Assembly: GCF_003634755.1 (NCBI RefSeq)
Contig: NZ_RBXA01000001.1
Coordinates: 310,001-374,000, forward strand
Source of the DNA: Flavobacterium limicola
Lineage (GTDB): Bacteria; Bacteroidota; Bacteroidia; Flavobacteriales; Flavobacteriaceae
Length of the DNA: 64,000 bases
Reading direction: 5' to 3'
Below, in pieces: positions 9,106 to 17,148 of this stretch. The notes beneath the pieces are model-generated. The model had not been told where the DNA came from, ran no database searches, and saw only the letters and a program-made list of their open reading frames with translations. Made by a program: the position numbers and the translations under genes. Position 1 is the stretch's first letter, and each line of letters begins with the position of its first letter.

Positions 9106-9598
9106 ATCCCTGATTTTTAATTATTTCTCTTAATTTTTCTTTTGCTCTATTTAATTTCACTCTGGCATTCCCTTCTGAAATACCTAAATTGTCTCCTATT
9201 TCCTTATGCGAAAAACCCTCTAGTTGATAAAAAATGATAGCCTTGTCTATTTTTTCTAATTTCTGAACTGCTTTGTAAAAATGTTCAATTTGGCTTTCCT
9301 TAATTTCTGAATCATCAGTTTCTTCTTTAATATTTTCAGATGCTATTTCATATTTATCGACTTTCCTTTTTTCTTTCTTTAGAAAAACGATAGCTGTATT
9401 AATGGCCACCCGATACATCCAAGTCGAAAACTGGCTTTCGTTTCTAAACGAATCATACGATTTCCAAAGTTGACAGACAATCTCCTGAAACAAATCCTGT
9501 TGATCATCATGATTATCCATATACATTTTAGAAACTTTATATAAAATCCCTTTGTGTTTTTCAATCCGGTTTAAAAATTCTGGTTCTTTCTCTTTCAA
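9095..9598 (-). CDS. ECF-type RNA polymerase sigma factor
   Basis: 167 residues. Region 2 is seen in QDLFQEIVCQLWKSYDSF and FSTWMYRVAINTA. Region 4 with its helix-turn-helix is in LEGFSHKEIGDNLGISEG and ARVKLNRAKEKLREII. Length and order are those of a group 4 (ECF) sigma-70 factor. It is 7 bases downstream of the TraB/GumN gene and overlaps the following membrane-protein gene, so it belongs to a four-gene operon. Which promoters it recognises cannot be read here. Confidence 0.9.
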   Translation of the reverse strand: MKEKEPEFLNRIEKHKGILYKVSKMYMDNHDDQQDLFQEIVCQLWKSYDSFRNESQFSTWMYRVAINTAIVFLKKEKRKVDKYEIASENIKEETDDSEIKESQIEHFYKAVQKLEKIDKAIIFYQLEGFSHKEIGDNLGISEGNARVKLNRAKEKLREIIKNQGYGF

Positions 9599-9605
9599 AA
9601 TGGTA

Positions 9606-10481
9606 TTAGTTCAGAATAGGTTTAACGATATACCCTTTTTTTCTCAATAAATTGATCACTCCTTGTTCATCTAATAAATGAGCGGCTCCTACTGCAAAAA
9701 AAGTGCTTTTATCTTTCATCATATCTGGCATTTTTACAGCCCAGTTTTCATTTCTGACATCTAACAACCATTTTCTGGCATTTTCATTCATCACTTTTGG
9801 AGCCGTAATATCTTTATATAATTCCGGAAGGTTTTCTTGAATGTAATTTTGAACCATCTTTTTTGTAGTATCGTCATTGGATTCCTGTAACATTGTAATC
9901 ATCTCCACATCAGAATAACCTTTGCTTAAGAAATCCATTTGTGATTGAAGTGTTTCAAATCCAGTAACACTTTTATCAGATTCTTTAGCCATTGCAATAA
10001 ATTCCATTTCATAGCTTTTAATATCAGCGCACCCAAAAGATTTCATCGTAATTAAACTCATTACTGTCATTAAACTAAACTTGTCAACTTGTTTGACTGT
10101 CATTCCAGTTCGCTTTTGTAATAAAGCATCAAGGTCATTCAATTGTTCTGGGCTCAATGTTTTACTTAATGGATCTTTTCCATAGGCCAGTTGTTGGGCA
10201 GCGCTCAATTCCTTTGGGTCTGATAAATTAACCTCTAAAACTAAATTATCAGAAGCAGTAAAAGCTTTCTTGGCTTTATCAGATAGAAAATAATCATTCC
10301 CACAAATCATGTGAATCGTGCCATATAAATACGAAGATTTCGACAATCCATTTCCTGAAATTTCCCATAAAAGAGATTTATCATTTGAATTTACTGATGT
10401 AGCTTTTTTTGCTTGTGCAAAAACTCCGCTGGAAATTAACAATACTGCTACTACTGCAATTGATTTAAATAATTTTTTCAT
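9606..10481 (-). CDS. TraB/GumN (Tiki-like) family secreted protein
   Basis: 291 residues. Signal peptide about 1-22, ending SSGVFA before QAKKA. The family motifs are SSYLYGTIHMI (GTIH) near the N-terminus and FFAVGAAHLLDEQGV (GAAHL) near the C-terminus, the two His-containing elements that form the putative metal site in the TraB/PrgY/GumN and Tiki metalloprotease clan. The protein is probably periplasmic. It lies 46 bases after a 66-residue membrane protein and just ahead of the ECF sigma gene, so a link to an envelope-stress circuit is plausible but unproven. Confidence 0.85.
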   Translation of the reverse strand: MKKLFKSIAVVAVLLISSGVFAQAKKATSVNSNDKSLLWEISGNGLSKSSYLYGTIHMICGNDYFLSDKAKKAFTASDNLVLEVNLSDPKELSAAQQLAYGKDPLSKTLSPEQLNDLDALLQKRTGMTVKQVDKFSLMTVMSLITMKSFGCADIKSYEMEFIAMAKESDKSVTGFETLQSQMDFLSKGYSDVEMITMLQESNDDTTKKMVQNYIQENLPELYKDITAPKVMNENARKWLLDVRNENWAVKMPDMMKDKSTFFAVGAAHLLDEQGVINLLRKKGYIVKPILN

Positions 10482-10527
10482 AATAATTTGATTTTTGATT
10501 GATTTAGATGATTGAAACTCGTTAGAA

Positions 10528-10728
10528 TTATTTACTATATTTTGTTCTTAAAACAGAAAATACACCTGCCAAAAAGAAGCAAGACATCATCAATAGCATA
10601 TCCAAATTTGGTTTGTCATAAACATATTGGTTTACTATAGCGTAGCCAAGTCCAATTGAACTGATAAAGATCATAACAGGTCCGAAATCATTTCTCTCGC
10701 TAAATTTTTTTGTGGTTTCTGTTTTCAT
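10528..10728 (-). CDS. Small two-helix membrane protein
   Basis: 66 residues, family not recognised. A polar N-terminus (MKTETTKKFSERNDFG) is followed by two hydrophobic segments (about 17-37 and 42-60) and a basic tail, RTKYSK. It is the first gene of the minus-strand run leading to TraB/GumN, sigma factor and membrane protein. No good TAnnTTTG box is seen upstream. Confidence 0.7.
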   Translation of the reverse strand: MKTETTKKFSERNDFGPVMIFISSIGLGYAIVNQYVYDKPNLDMLLMMSCFFLAGVFSVLRTKYSK

Positions 10729-10801
10729 AATGGTTTTATTTATTTGATTACCATTCGTAAGTAATTAAATAAGCAAAACGTTACAAAAAAAATTAATTTA
10801 T

Positions 10802-11935
10802 TTAAAGAAGTGAGTAAATACAATGCATGACAGCCGAAATTTCCTCTTGCGAATTATAACTGTGCAAACAAAAACGCAGTCTTTCCTGGCCTTCTGGGAC
10901 AGTTGGAGACAGTATCGCTTTAACATCAAATCCTTTTTCTTGCAATTGATTGGCTATGGATTTAACCTTTTCATTTCCAGGAATAATAGCAGATTGTATG
11001 GCTGATTTGCTTCGGACAAAAAGAGACTTTAAACTCAACAGATTTTTCTGCTGATTAAAAAAAACAATATTTTCTCTTAATTTTAAAATTGAAGCAGAAT
11101 CTTTTTTTAAATGCTGGTAAGCAATCAAAATCGTAGCAACGGAATGTGGCGAAAGCCCTGTGGTATAAATAAAACTTCGGGCAAAATTCACCAAATAATC
11201 CTTCAATTCAACCGAACCTAAAATCGCGGCTCCATGACAACCCAAGCCTTTCCCGAAAGTCATAATTCGGGCAAAAACGTGATCTTGCAACCCCAGCATT
11301 TGAACGAATCCTTCTCCTGAAGAACCAAAAACTCCCAAAGCATGCGCTTCATCAACAACAAGATAACAATTGTGTTTACTTGAAACCGAAACCAATTCTT
11401 CTAGATTTGGACAATCACCATCCATCGAAAAAACAGATTCAGTGACAATATAAATAATGGTGTTTGGATTCCTTAAAATCAACTTTTCTAAATCTTCAGG
11501 ATCATTGTGGTTGAATTTATAGGCTTTGGCATTCGACAGTTGAACTCCGTCCCGAATGGAAGCATGACACAATTCGTCGTATAAAATCAAATCGCCTTTT
11601 TGTGGAACTGCACTAAAAAAACCAACATTAGCATCGTAACCCGAATTAAAAATCAATGCCGCTTCTGATTGATGGAACTTAGCGATAAAGTCTTCTGTTT
11701 CTTGATACAATTTATGATTTCCAGATAATAATCGGGAACCGGTTGCCCCGTTTTTTTTATAATTTCTGTCTAAAATAAATTGGTGCGTTTCGTCAAAAAT
11801 ATTTTCTGACTGAGACAATCCCAAATAATCATTCGAAGAAAAATCAATTAAATTATTACGAAAAGATAATTTCCGAAGCGCATTGTTTTGCATGCGGATT
11901 TCAAGTTTGGCAGTGAGATTTTTTGGGAACGTCAT
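10802..11935 (-). CDS. bioF: 8-amino-7-oxononanoate synthase (BioF-type PLP enzyme)
   Basis: 377 residues, an alpha-oxoamine synthase that condenses pimeloyl thioester with alanine to give KAPA. Motifs: DFSSNDYLGL, GATGSRLLSGNH, YLVVDEAHALGVFG (Asp195 contacts the PLP ring nitrogen, His198) and the Schiff-base Lys229 in MTFGKGLGCHGAA. ATG 11935 is preferred, since the 14-codon upstream extension has no family resemblance. It is the first biotin gene on this strand, separated from bioD by the four-gene sigma operon. Related enzymes (KBL, SPT) cannot be fully excluded, but the bioA/bioD neighbourhood favours BioF. Confidence 0.9.
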   Translation of the reverse strand: MTFPKNLTAKLEIRMQNNALRKLSFRNNLIDFSSNDYLGLSQSENIFDETHQFILDRNYKKNGATGSRLLSGNHKLYQETEDFIAKFHQSEAALIFNSGYDANVGFFSAVPQKGDLILYDELCHASIRDGVQLSNAKAYKFNHNDPEDLEKLILRNPNTIIYIVTESVFSMDGDCPNLEELVSVSSKHNCYLVVDEAHALGVFGSSGEGFVQMLGLQDHVFARIMTFGKGLGCHGAAILGSVELKDYLVNFARSFIYTTGLSPHSVATILIAYQHLKKDSASILKLRENIVFFNQQKNLLSLKSLFVRSKSAIQSAIIPGNEKVKSIANQLQEKGFDVKAILSPTVPEGQERLRFCLHSYNSQEEISAVMHCIYSLL

Positions 11936-11940
11936 AAAAA

Positions 11941-11948
11941 CAAAGTTA
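11941..11948 (-). promoter_or_regulatory. -7 promoter box of bioF, very close to the start codon
   Basis: The minus strand reads TAACTTTG, an exact TAnnTTTG match, only five bases before the bioF ATG. No -33 TTG is visible at 18-20 bases. Confidence 0.4.
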
Positions 11949-11971
11949 GGAAAAAAATGGGTTAAATAATG

Positions 11972-12012
11972 GCCCACGGATTAAACAGATTAGACAGATT
12001 TACATTAAAATT
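11972..12012. repeat. Degenerate ACGGATT-type repeat, copy 1
   Basis: It reads GCCCACGGATTAAACAGATT, then AGACAGATTTACATT. The internal ~10-bp periodicity (CGGATT, CAGATT, CAGATT) and the opening GCC(C)ACGGATT are shared with 51706-51743. It lies between bioF and the DUF2975 pair. Confidence 0.45.
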
Positions 12013-12084
12013 AAAAATAATTATTGTTTTTAGTTGTTTTATTATTGTTTATCAATAATTTTTATATATTTACAAGAAAAAAGT

Positions 12085-12558
12085 ATGAGAAAAATTATTA
12101 TTTTAAATTGGGTTTTAAAAATATTTATAGGATTATTGATCTTAGCTATTCCAATAGACGAATGTTTACGGTACAACATGTCTAGCGAAGTCATAACTTT
12201 AATGTACAAGAATTCAATTTTTGGAATTTTTAGTCCTTATGTAATGTTAGTGCGTATTGCTATTTTAATACTCGCACTTTTTAACATACAAAAAGGGTTA
12301 CAAGGATTTATTAAAGAAGGTTTTTTTAATTTCAAAAGCTCAGAACGATTTAACAGAAGTGGCTATCTTTTATTATTATTAAGTGTTTCTGGAATTATAA
12401 TTAGACTGCTTGGTGTGAATCAATCGCCAGAAGATCAAATACTATCTGATATAATTATGTATTTATTATTATTAGCAATTGGCTTTGGGCTATTAGCTTT
12501 TTCTGATGTTATTAAAAAAGGAAATATCATCGAGACGGAAAACAATTTAACAATCTAA
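12085..12558 (+). CDS. DUF2975 family membrane protein, first of a tandem pair
   Basis: 157 residues from ATG 12085, and the 17-codon extension upstream looks non-coding. Four hydrophobic segments (about 8-25, 45-65, 92-110, 120-145), and a C-terminus ENNLTI that echoes ENELTI of the next gene. It is 5 bases from the second DUF2975 gene and in one run with a small Xre regulator. DUF2975 proteins commonly sit beside YozG-like HTH genes, and their biochemical role is unknown to me. A weak box TATATTTA at 12065-12072 with TTG 17 bases upstream could be its promoter. Confidence 0.72.
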   Translation: MRKIIILNWVLKIFIGLLILAIPIDECLRYNMSSEVITLMYKNSIFGIFSPYVMLVRIAILILALFNIQKGLQGFIKEGFFNFKSSERFNRSGYLLLLLSVSGIIIRLLGVNQSPEDQILSDIIMYLLLLAIGFGLLAFSDVIKKGNIIETENNLTI

Positions 12559-12563
12559 ATAAT

Positions 12564-13067
12564 ATGAGAAAATTAAATTTATTGAAAGCAATTATTGATT
12601 TTGTTTGGATTTTGGCTTTAATCACTATTCCGTTTTTATTATTATTTATAGGATATTTAACAAGTTCAAATGAGCCGTTTGATATTCCAATAAAGATGAA
12701 TGGGGTCGAAATTACTGTTTTAGACCTCAATGCTAAAATTGTTTTATTTTTTACAACATTATCATATATCGTAGTTATGTATGGTTTATATCTTTTTAAA
12801 AAATTACTCCAGTTATTTAAGTTAAAAATAATTTTTGATGACCAAATAATTTTTCATTTTAAAAGAATTGGAAACTTATTGATAATTTCTGGATTTTTGT
12901 CTGGTCTTCCTGCTTTCTTTTATAAAGTAGCACAAGGTGAAATAAAAATAGAGATTAGAGCAAATCCTTTCCTATATCTTATTTCTCTTGGATTGTTTTT
13001 TATGGTTTTGAGTGAAGTTTTTAAAATTGCTAAAACGATGAAAGAAGAAAACGAATTAACGATTTAA
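12564..13067 (+). CDS. DUF2975 family membrane protein, second of the pair
   Basis: 167 residues with four predicted membrane segments (about 12-32, 53-75, 100-118, 132-152). It keeps the family's C-terminal pattern (EVFKIAKTMKEENELTI), which presumably follows the last helix in the cytoplasm. It ends 2 bases before the Xre gene start, so translation is likely coupled. The pair looks like an old tandem duplication followed by strong divergence, because only topology and the C-terminal motif are clearly shared. Confidence 0.75.
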   Translation: MRKLNLLKAIIDFVWILALITIPFLLLFIGYLTSSNEPFDIPIKMNGVEITVLDLNAKIVLFFTTLSYIVVMYGLYLFKKLLQLFKLKIIFDDQIIFHFKRIGNLLIISGFLSGLPAFFYKVAQGEIKIEIRANPFLYLISLGLFFMVLSEVFKIAKTMKEENELTI

Positions 13068-13069
13068 AT

Positions 13070-13279
13070 ATGGCTATTATAATCAACTTAGACATAATGC
13101 TCGCCAAGCGAAAGATGCGTTCCAATGAATTAGCGGAACGAATGGGAATTACCACTGCAAACCTTTCTATATTAAAAACAGGAAAAGCAAAAGCGATTCG
13201 GTTTTCAACTTTAGAATTGATCTGCGAAATACTAGAATGCCAACCCGGAGATATTATGGAGTTTACAAAAGACGAATGA
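13070..13279 (+). CDS. Small Xre/Cro-type helix-turn-helix regulator (YozG-like)
   Basis: 69 residues, essentially one HTH domain: MLAKRKMRSNELAERMGITT, then ANLSILKTGKAKAIRFSTLE and LICEILECQPGDIMEF. This matches the HTH_26/YozG group that accompanies DUF2975 membrane proteins. Last gene of a three-gene plus-strand operon, and probably regulates it together with unknown signals from the membrane partners. Confidence 0.88.
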   Translation: MAIIINLDIMLAKRKMRSNELAERMGITTANLSILKTGKAKAIRFSTLELICEILECQPGDIMEFTKDE

Positions 13280-13299
13280 TTTCTTGTTCTCTGTATTTT

Positions 13300-13390
13300 A
13301 GCCCAGATGAAAACGGCATCCTTTTGTAAAACTTAAAGCCTTTGGCTGGAAATTTTACTAAAGATATAGTGGACAGCTGGAAATAGCTCC
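13300..13390 (+). repeat. Structured intergenic repeat, copy A
   Basis: Opens AGCCCAGAT, contains ATCCTTTTGTAAAA and the imperfect complement TTTTACTAAAG, and ends AGCTGGAAATAGCTCC. The outer CCAG (13303-13306) can pair with CTGG (13377-13380). The same ordered blocks occur at 37273-37365 and 53075-53144. The copy fills the gap between the Xre gene and the atpC terminator. Confidence 0.7.
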
Positions 13391-13421
13391 AAAAAAAAAG
13401 CCTCACAAATTGCGAGGCTTT
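13391..13421 (-). terminator. Terminator of atpD-atpC
   Basis: On the minus strand AAAGCCTC...GAGGCTTT forms a stem followed by nine T. It lies about 22 bases past the atpC stop codon. Confidence 0.82.
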
Positions 13422-13443
13422 CATTTATATATCGGAAATCATC

Positions 13444-13725
13444 TTAGTCAACTAAAACAATAACTTTATTGTCTTTCATTTCAATTGTTCCTGAATTGAT
13501 AGCAAGTGTATAATTTTGAGCATCCAGCTTCGTGAATTTACTTGCTACTTCTTTTGCAAAAGTAAAGTTTGATGCTGTAATTTTTATTACACCTTTTTCT
13601 AAAATAGAAACAATTGGCGCGTGGTTATTCAAAATCTGAAAGCTTCCATCAACTCCTGGCAGTGTTACCGAAGTTACTTCTGCTGAAAACAATTTTGCTT
13701 CTGGTGAAACTATTTCTAATAACAT
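13444..13725 (-). CDS. atpC: F1 ATP synthase epsilon subunit
   Basis: 93 residues: only the N-terminal beta-sandwich domain (LEIVSPEAKLFSAEVTSVTL, PGVDGSFQILNNHAPIV). The C-terminal helical hairpin that inhibits ATPase activity in E. coli is absent, a common short form in Bacteroidota. The subunit sits in the central stalk and couples rotation to the F1 head. It is 80 bases after atpD, with a long inverted repeat in between. The other subunits are not in the window, so the ATP synthase genes are split. Confidence 0.93.
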   Translation of the reverse strand: MLLEIVSPEAKLFSAEVTSVTLPGVDGSFQILNNHAPIVSILEKGVIKITASNFTFAKEVASKFTKLDAQNYTLAINSGTIEMKDNKVIVLVD

Positions 13726-13748
13726 ATTTCTTTTTAGTTTAAAGTTTA

Positions 13749-13802
13749 AAGTTTAAAAGTTTAAAGTTACGAGTGAACCTTAAACTTTAAACTTTTAAAC
13801 TT
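13749..13802. repeat. 20-bp perfect inverted repeat inside the atpD-atpC operon
   Basis: AAGTTTAAAAGTTTAAAGTT (13749-13768) is perfectly complementary to 13783-13802 across 14 bases. The left arm is preceded by further AGTTTAA units in tandem. The hairpin occupies most of the gap between atpD and atpC. Confidence 0.85.
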
Positions 13803-13805
13803 ATT

Positions 13806-15320
<1,515 letters not shown>

Positions 15321-15401
15321 TTATGTATTTATTAAATAGCTATTTAGGTTTATGAAATAATACCAATCGAAACGTATCGATTAAATGCTTTTTTCAGTGT
15401 G

Positions 15402-15431
15402 CAAAGATAATTTTTTAAAATATAAAATCAA
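15402..15431 (-). promoter_or_regulatory. Promoter of atpD-atpC
   Basis: On the minus strand, TTG (15431-15429), then exactly 19 bases, then TATCTTTG (15409-15402). This matches the Bacteroidota consensus TTG-N19-TAnnTTTG and is one of the two best promoters in the window. Confidence 0.7.
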
Positions 15432-15516
15432 TTATTTTTTATAAAAAATGGATATTTTTACTTCCTATCGAAGAAAAGGCTTTAAAACAATCCAGTAACA
15501 ACAATATCCTCAAAAA

Positions 15517-15546
15517 AATAACCATCTGCATAAGCAGATGGTTATT
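15517..15546 (-). terminator. Terminator of the TonB receptor/GDSL lipoprotein operon
   Basis: A perfect 13-bp stem (15517-15529 with 15534-15546, 4-base loop) is followed on the minus strand by a T tract. It lies 23 bases past the GDSL gene stop. Confidence 0.85.
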
Positions 15547-15568
15547 CGTTATTATTTACTTTTAAATC

Positions 15569-17119
15569 TTATAAAGTTGCTGGATACAGTATTCGATACA
15601 AGCTTACATCTTTATTTTTGAAATTAGCTCCAAACTTTGCATTAATAGCACCAGTAAACAAATTAGCTATGATAGCATACCCTCTTGGACTTGGATGCAC
15701 TCCATCTAAAGAGAACATTCCACCAGTTACAAACGCAGAAGTAACTTTGTAGTTATTGTAGATTATACCTCCATTTGCTAACTGATCAGTTACCCCTTTC
15801 AATTCAACAAATGCCAAACCTTTTGCATCCGCAACAGATTTTATAGTAGCATTGTAAGCATCTGTAGCAACTTTCACTTCAGCCACTTCAGCTTTAGTCA
15901 ATACATGTACATCTTGCATTGGATATGTTACACCAAAAACATTCAATGGCGCAGGAACTCCTGCAGGTGCAGATGCAATAACAGTTTGAGCAGTAAGCAC
16001 TACAAGATCTTCTTTTGTAGCTTGTCTTGCTTGACCAAAAACTTGACCATAAAAAGCTGCCGTTGGAGCTCCTAATGTAGGGGTAAACGCAGCAGTTAAT
16101 TGCGCAGAAAGATTAGGCAAACTCTCATCAAGAATTAATAATGGGTTTGCAGCAGTAGTAGACAATAATTCTATTCTCGATCCCGCACCAAATGCCGTTA
16201 AAGCTTGCTTCAAAGGACCGTATAACTGCGCATTCAAACCTTGTATAGTAGCTGTCCCTACAGCAACATTTCCACGACCTAAAACTGATGCAGTCAATGG
16301 ATTAAATGGAACAGTTGTAAAATATGGCAAAGCAGTTACATAAGGTAAATTCGCTACAACACCTTTAGCACCTTTGGCTGTCATTGCATCAACGATGCTG
16401 TTATAAGCACCAGCAAACACCGCAGGATCTGTAATATCATTACTTGCATAAGTCGCAGCATTCATATTACCCGTTTGGTTTCTACCCGAACCTCCTGAAG
16501 TAGCATAACCTAATACATCATTTCCACCTATCCATAAAGAGAAAAAAGTAGGATCTTGAGCAACAGCATCAGCTACTACAGATGTTGTCGCCGATGTTGC
16601 AAATCTCGCAAAATACGGATTCGCCTGACCTGTAGCTACTCCAGCCACATTTCCATAACCCTGCGCAACTAAATGGTAACTTTTTGCACCTGGCACACCT
16701 AGATTACTGAATGGACCTGCTAGTTTTGTAGTAACTTCTGTTGATGGTCTTCCTGTAACTGGAGCAGGCGCAACACCATTAAAAAATAAGCGCTGGTTTA
16801 AAATCACATTTCCACCAAATAATAAACCACCAACATTGTCAGCCATTAAAGGCGTTTTAAATTCTCCTCCACCCGTTAATGCAAATTGTTGTCCTATAAT
16901 ATTAGCATATGAACCTTTTTGACCTTCAATAAACAAGGCATTATCACTAAAACCCGCGGCATAAGAATCTCCTAATGCTACATATTTTGTTACTACTGCC
17001 AATCCCGCAGTTAAAGGCTGCCCATCAGATGAGTTAGCGTCAGCTATTACTTCATCTTCATTATTACACGCTACAAATGCCAATGAAGCAAATAGTAGCC
17101 ATTTGAAATTTTTTATCAT
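15569..17119 (-). CDS. SGNH/GDSL hydrolase-like lipoprotein
   Basis: 516 residues. Lipoprotein signal peptide with lipobox FVAC (Cys18). Block I has GDSYAAG with the catalytic Ser52, block III has IGGNDVLGY, and block V has LDGVHPSPRGYA with the Asp-x-x-His pair, so the SGNH catalytic set is present. The protein is probably surface- or periplasm-anchored and cleaves ester bonds in lipids or glycans. It is 29 bases after a TonB-dependent receptor gene and shares its terminator, so the two likely act on the same nutrient. The substrate is unknown. Confidence 0.88.
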   Translation of the reverse strand: MIKNFKWLLFASLAFVACNNEDEVIADANSSDGQPLTAGLAVVTKYVALGDSYAAGFSDNALFIEGQKGSYANIIGQQFALTGGGEFKTPLMADNVGGLLFGGNVILNQRLFFNGVAPAPVTGRPSTEVTTKLAGPFSNLGVPGAKSYHLVAQGYGNVAGVATGQANPYFARFATSATTSVVADAVAQDPTFFSLWIGGNDVLGYATSGGSGRNQTGNMNAATYASNDITDPAVFAGAYNSIVDAMTAKGAKGVVANLPYVTALPYFTTVPFNPLTASVLGRGNVAVGTATIQGLNAQLYGPLKQALTAFGAGSRIELLSTTAANPLLILDESLPNLSAQLTAAFTPTLGAPTAAFYGQVFGQARQATKEDLVVLTAQTVIASAPAGVPAPLNVFGVTYPMQDVHVLTKAEVAEVKVATDAYNATIKSVADAKGLAFVELKGVTDQLANGGIIYNNYKVTSAFVTGGMFSLDGVHPSPRGYAIIANLFTGAINAKFGANFKNKDVSLYRILYPATL

Positions 17120-17148
17120 TGTTCTTTGATTTTAGTTTTAATAAAGTA

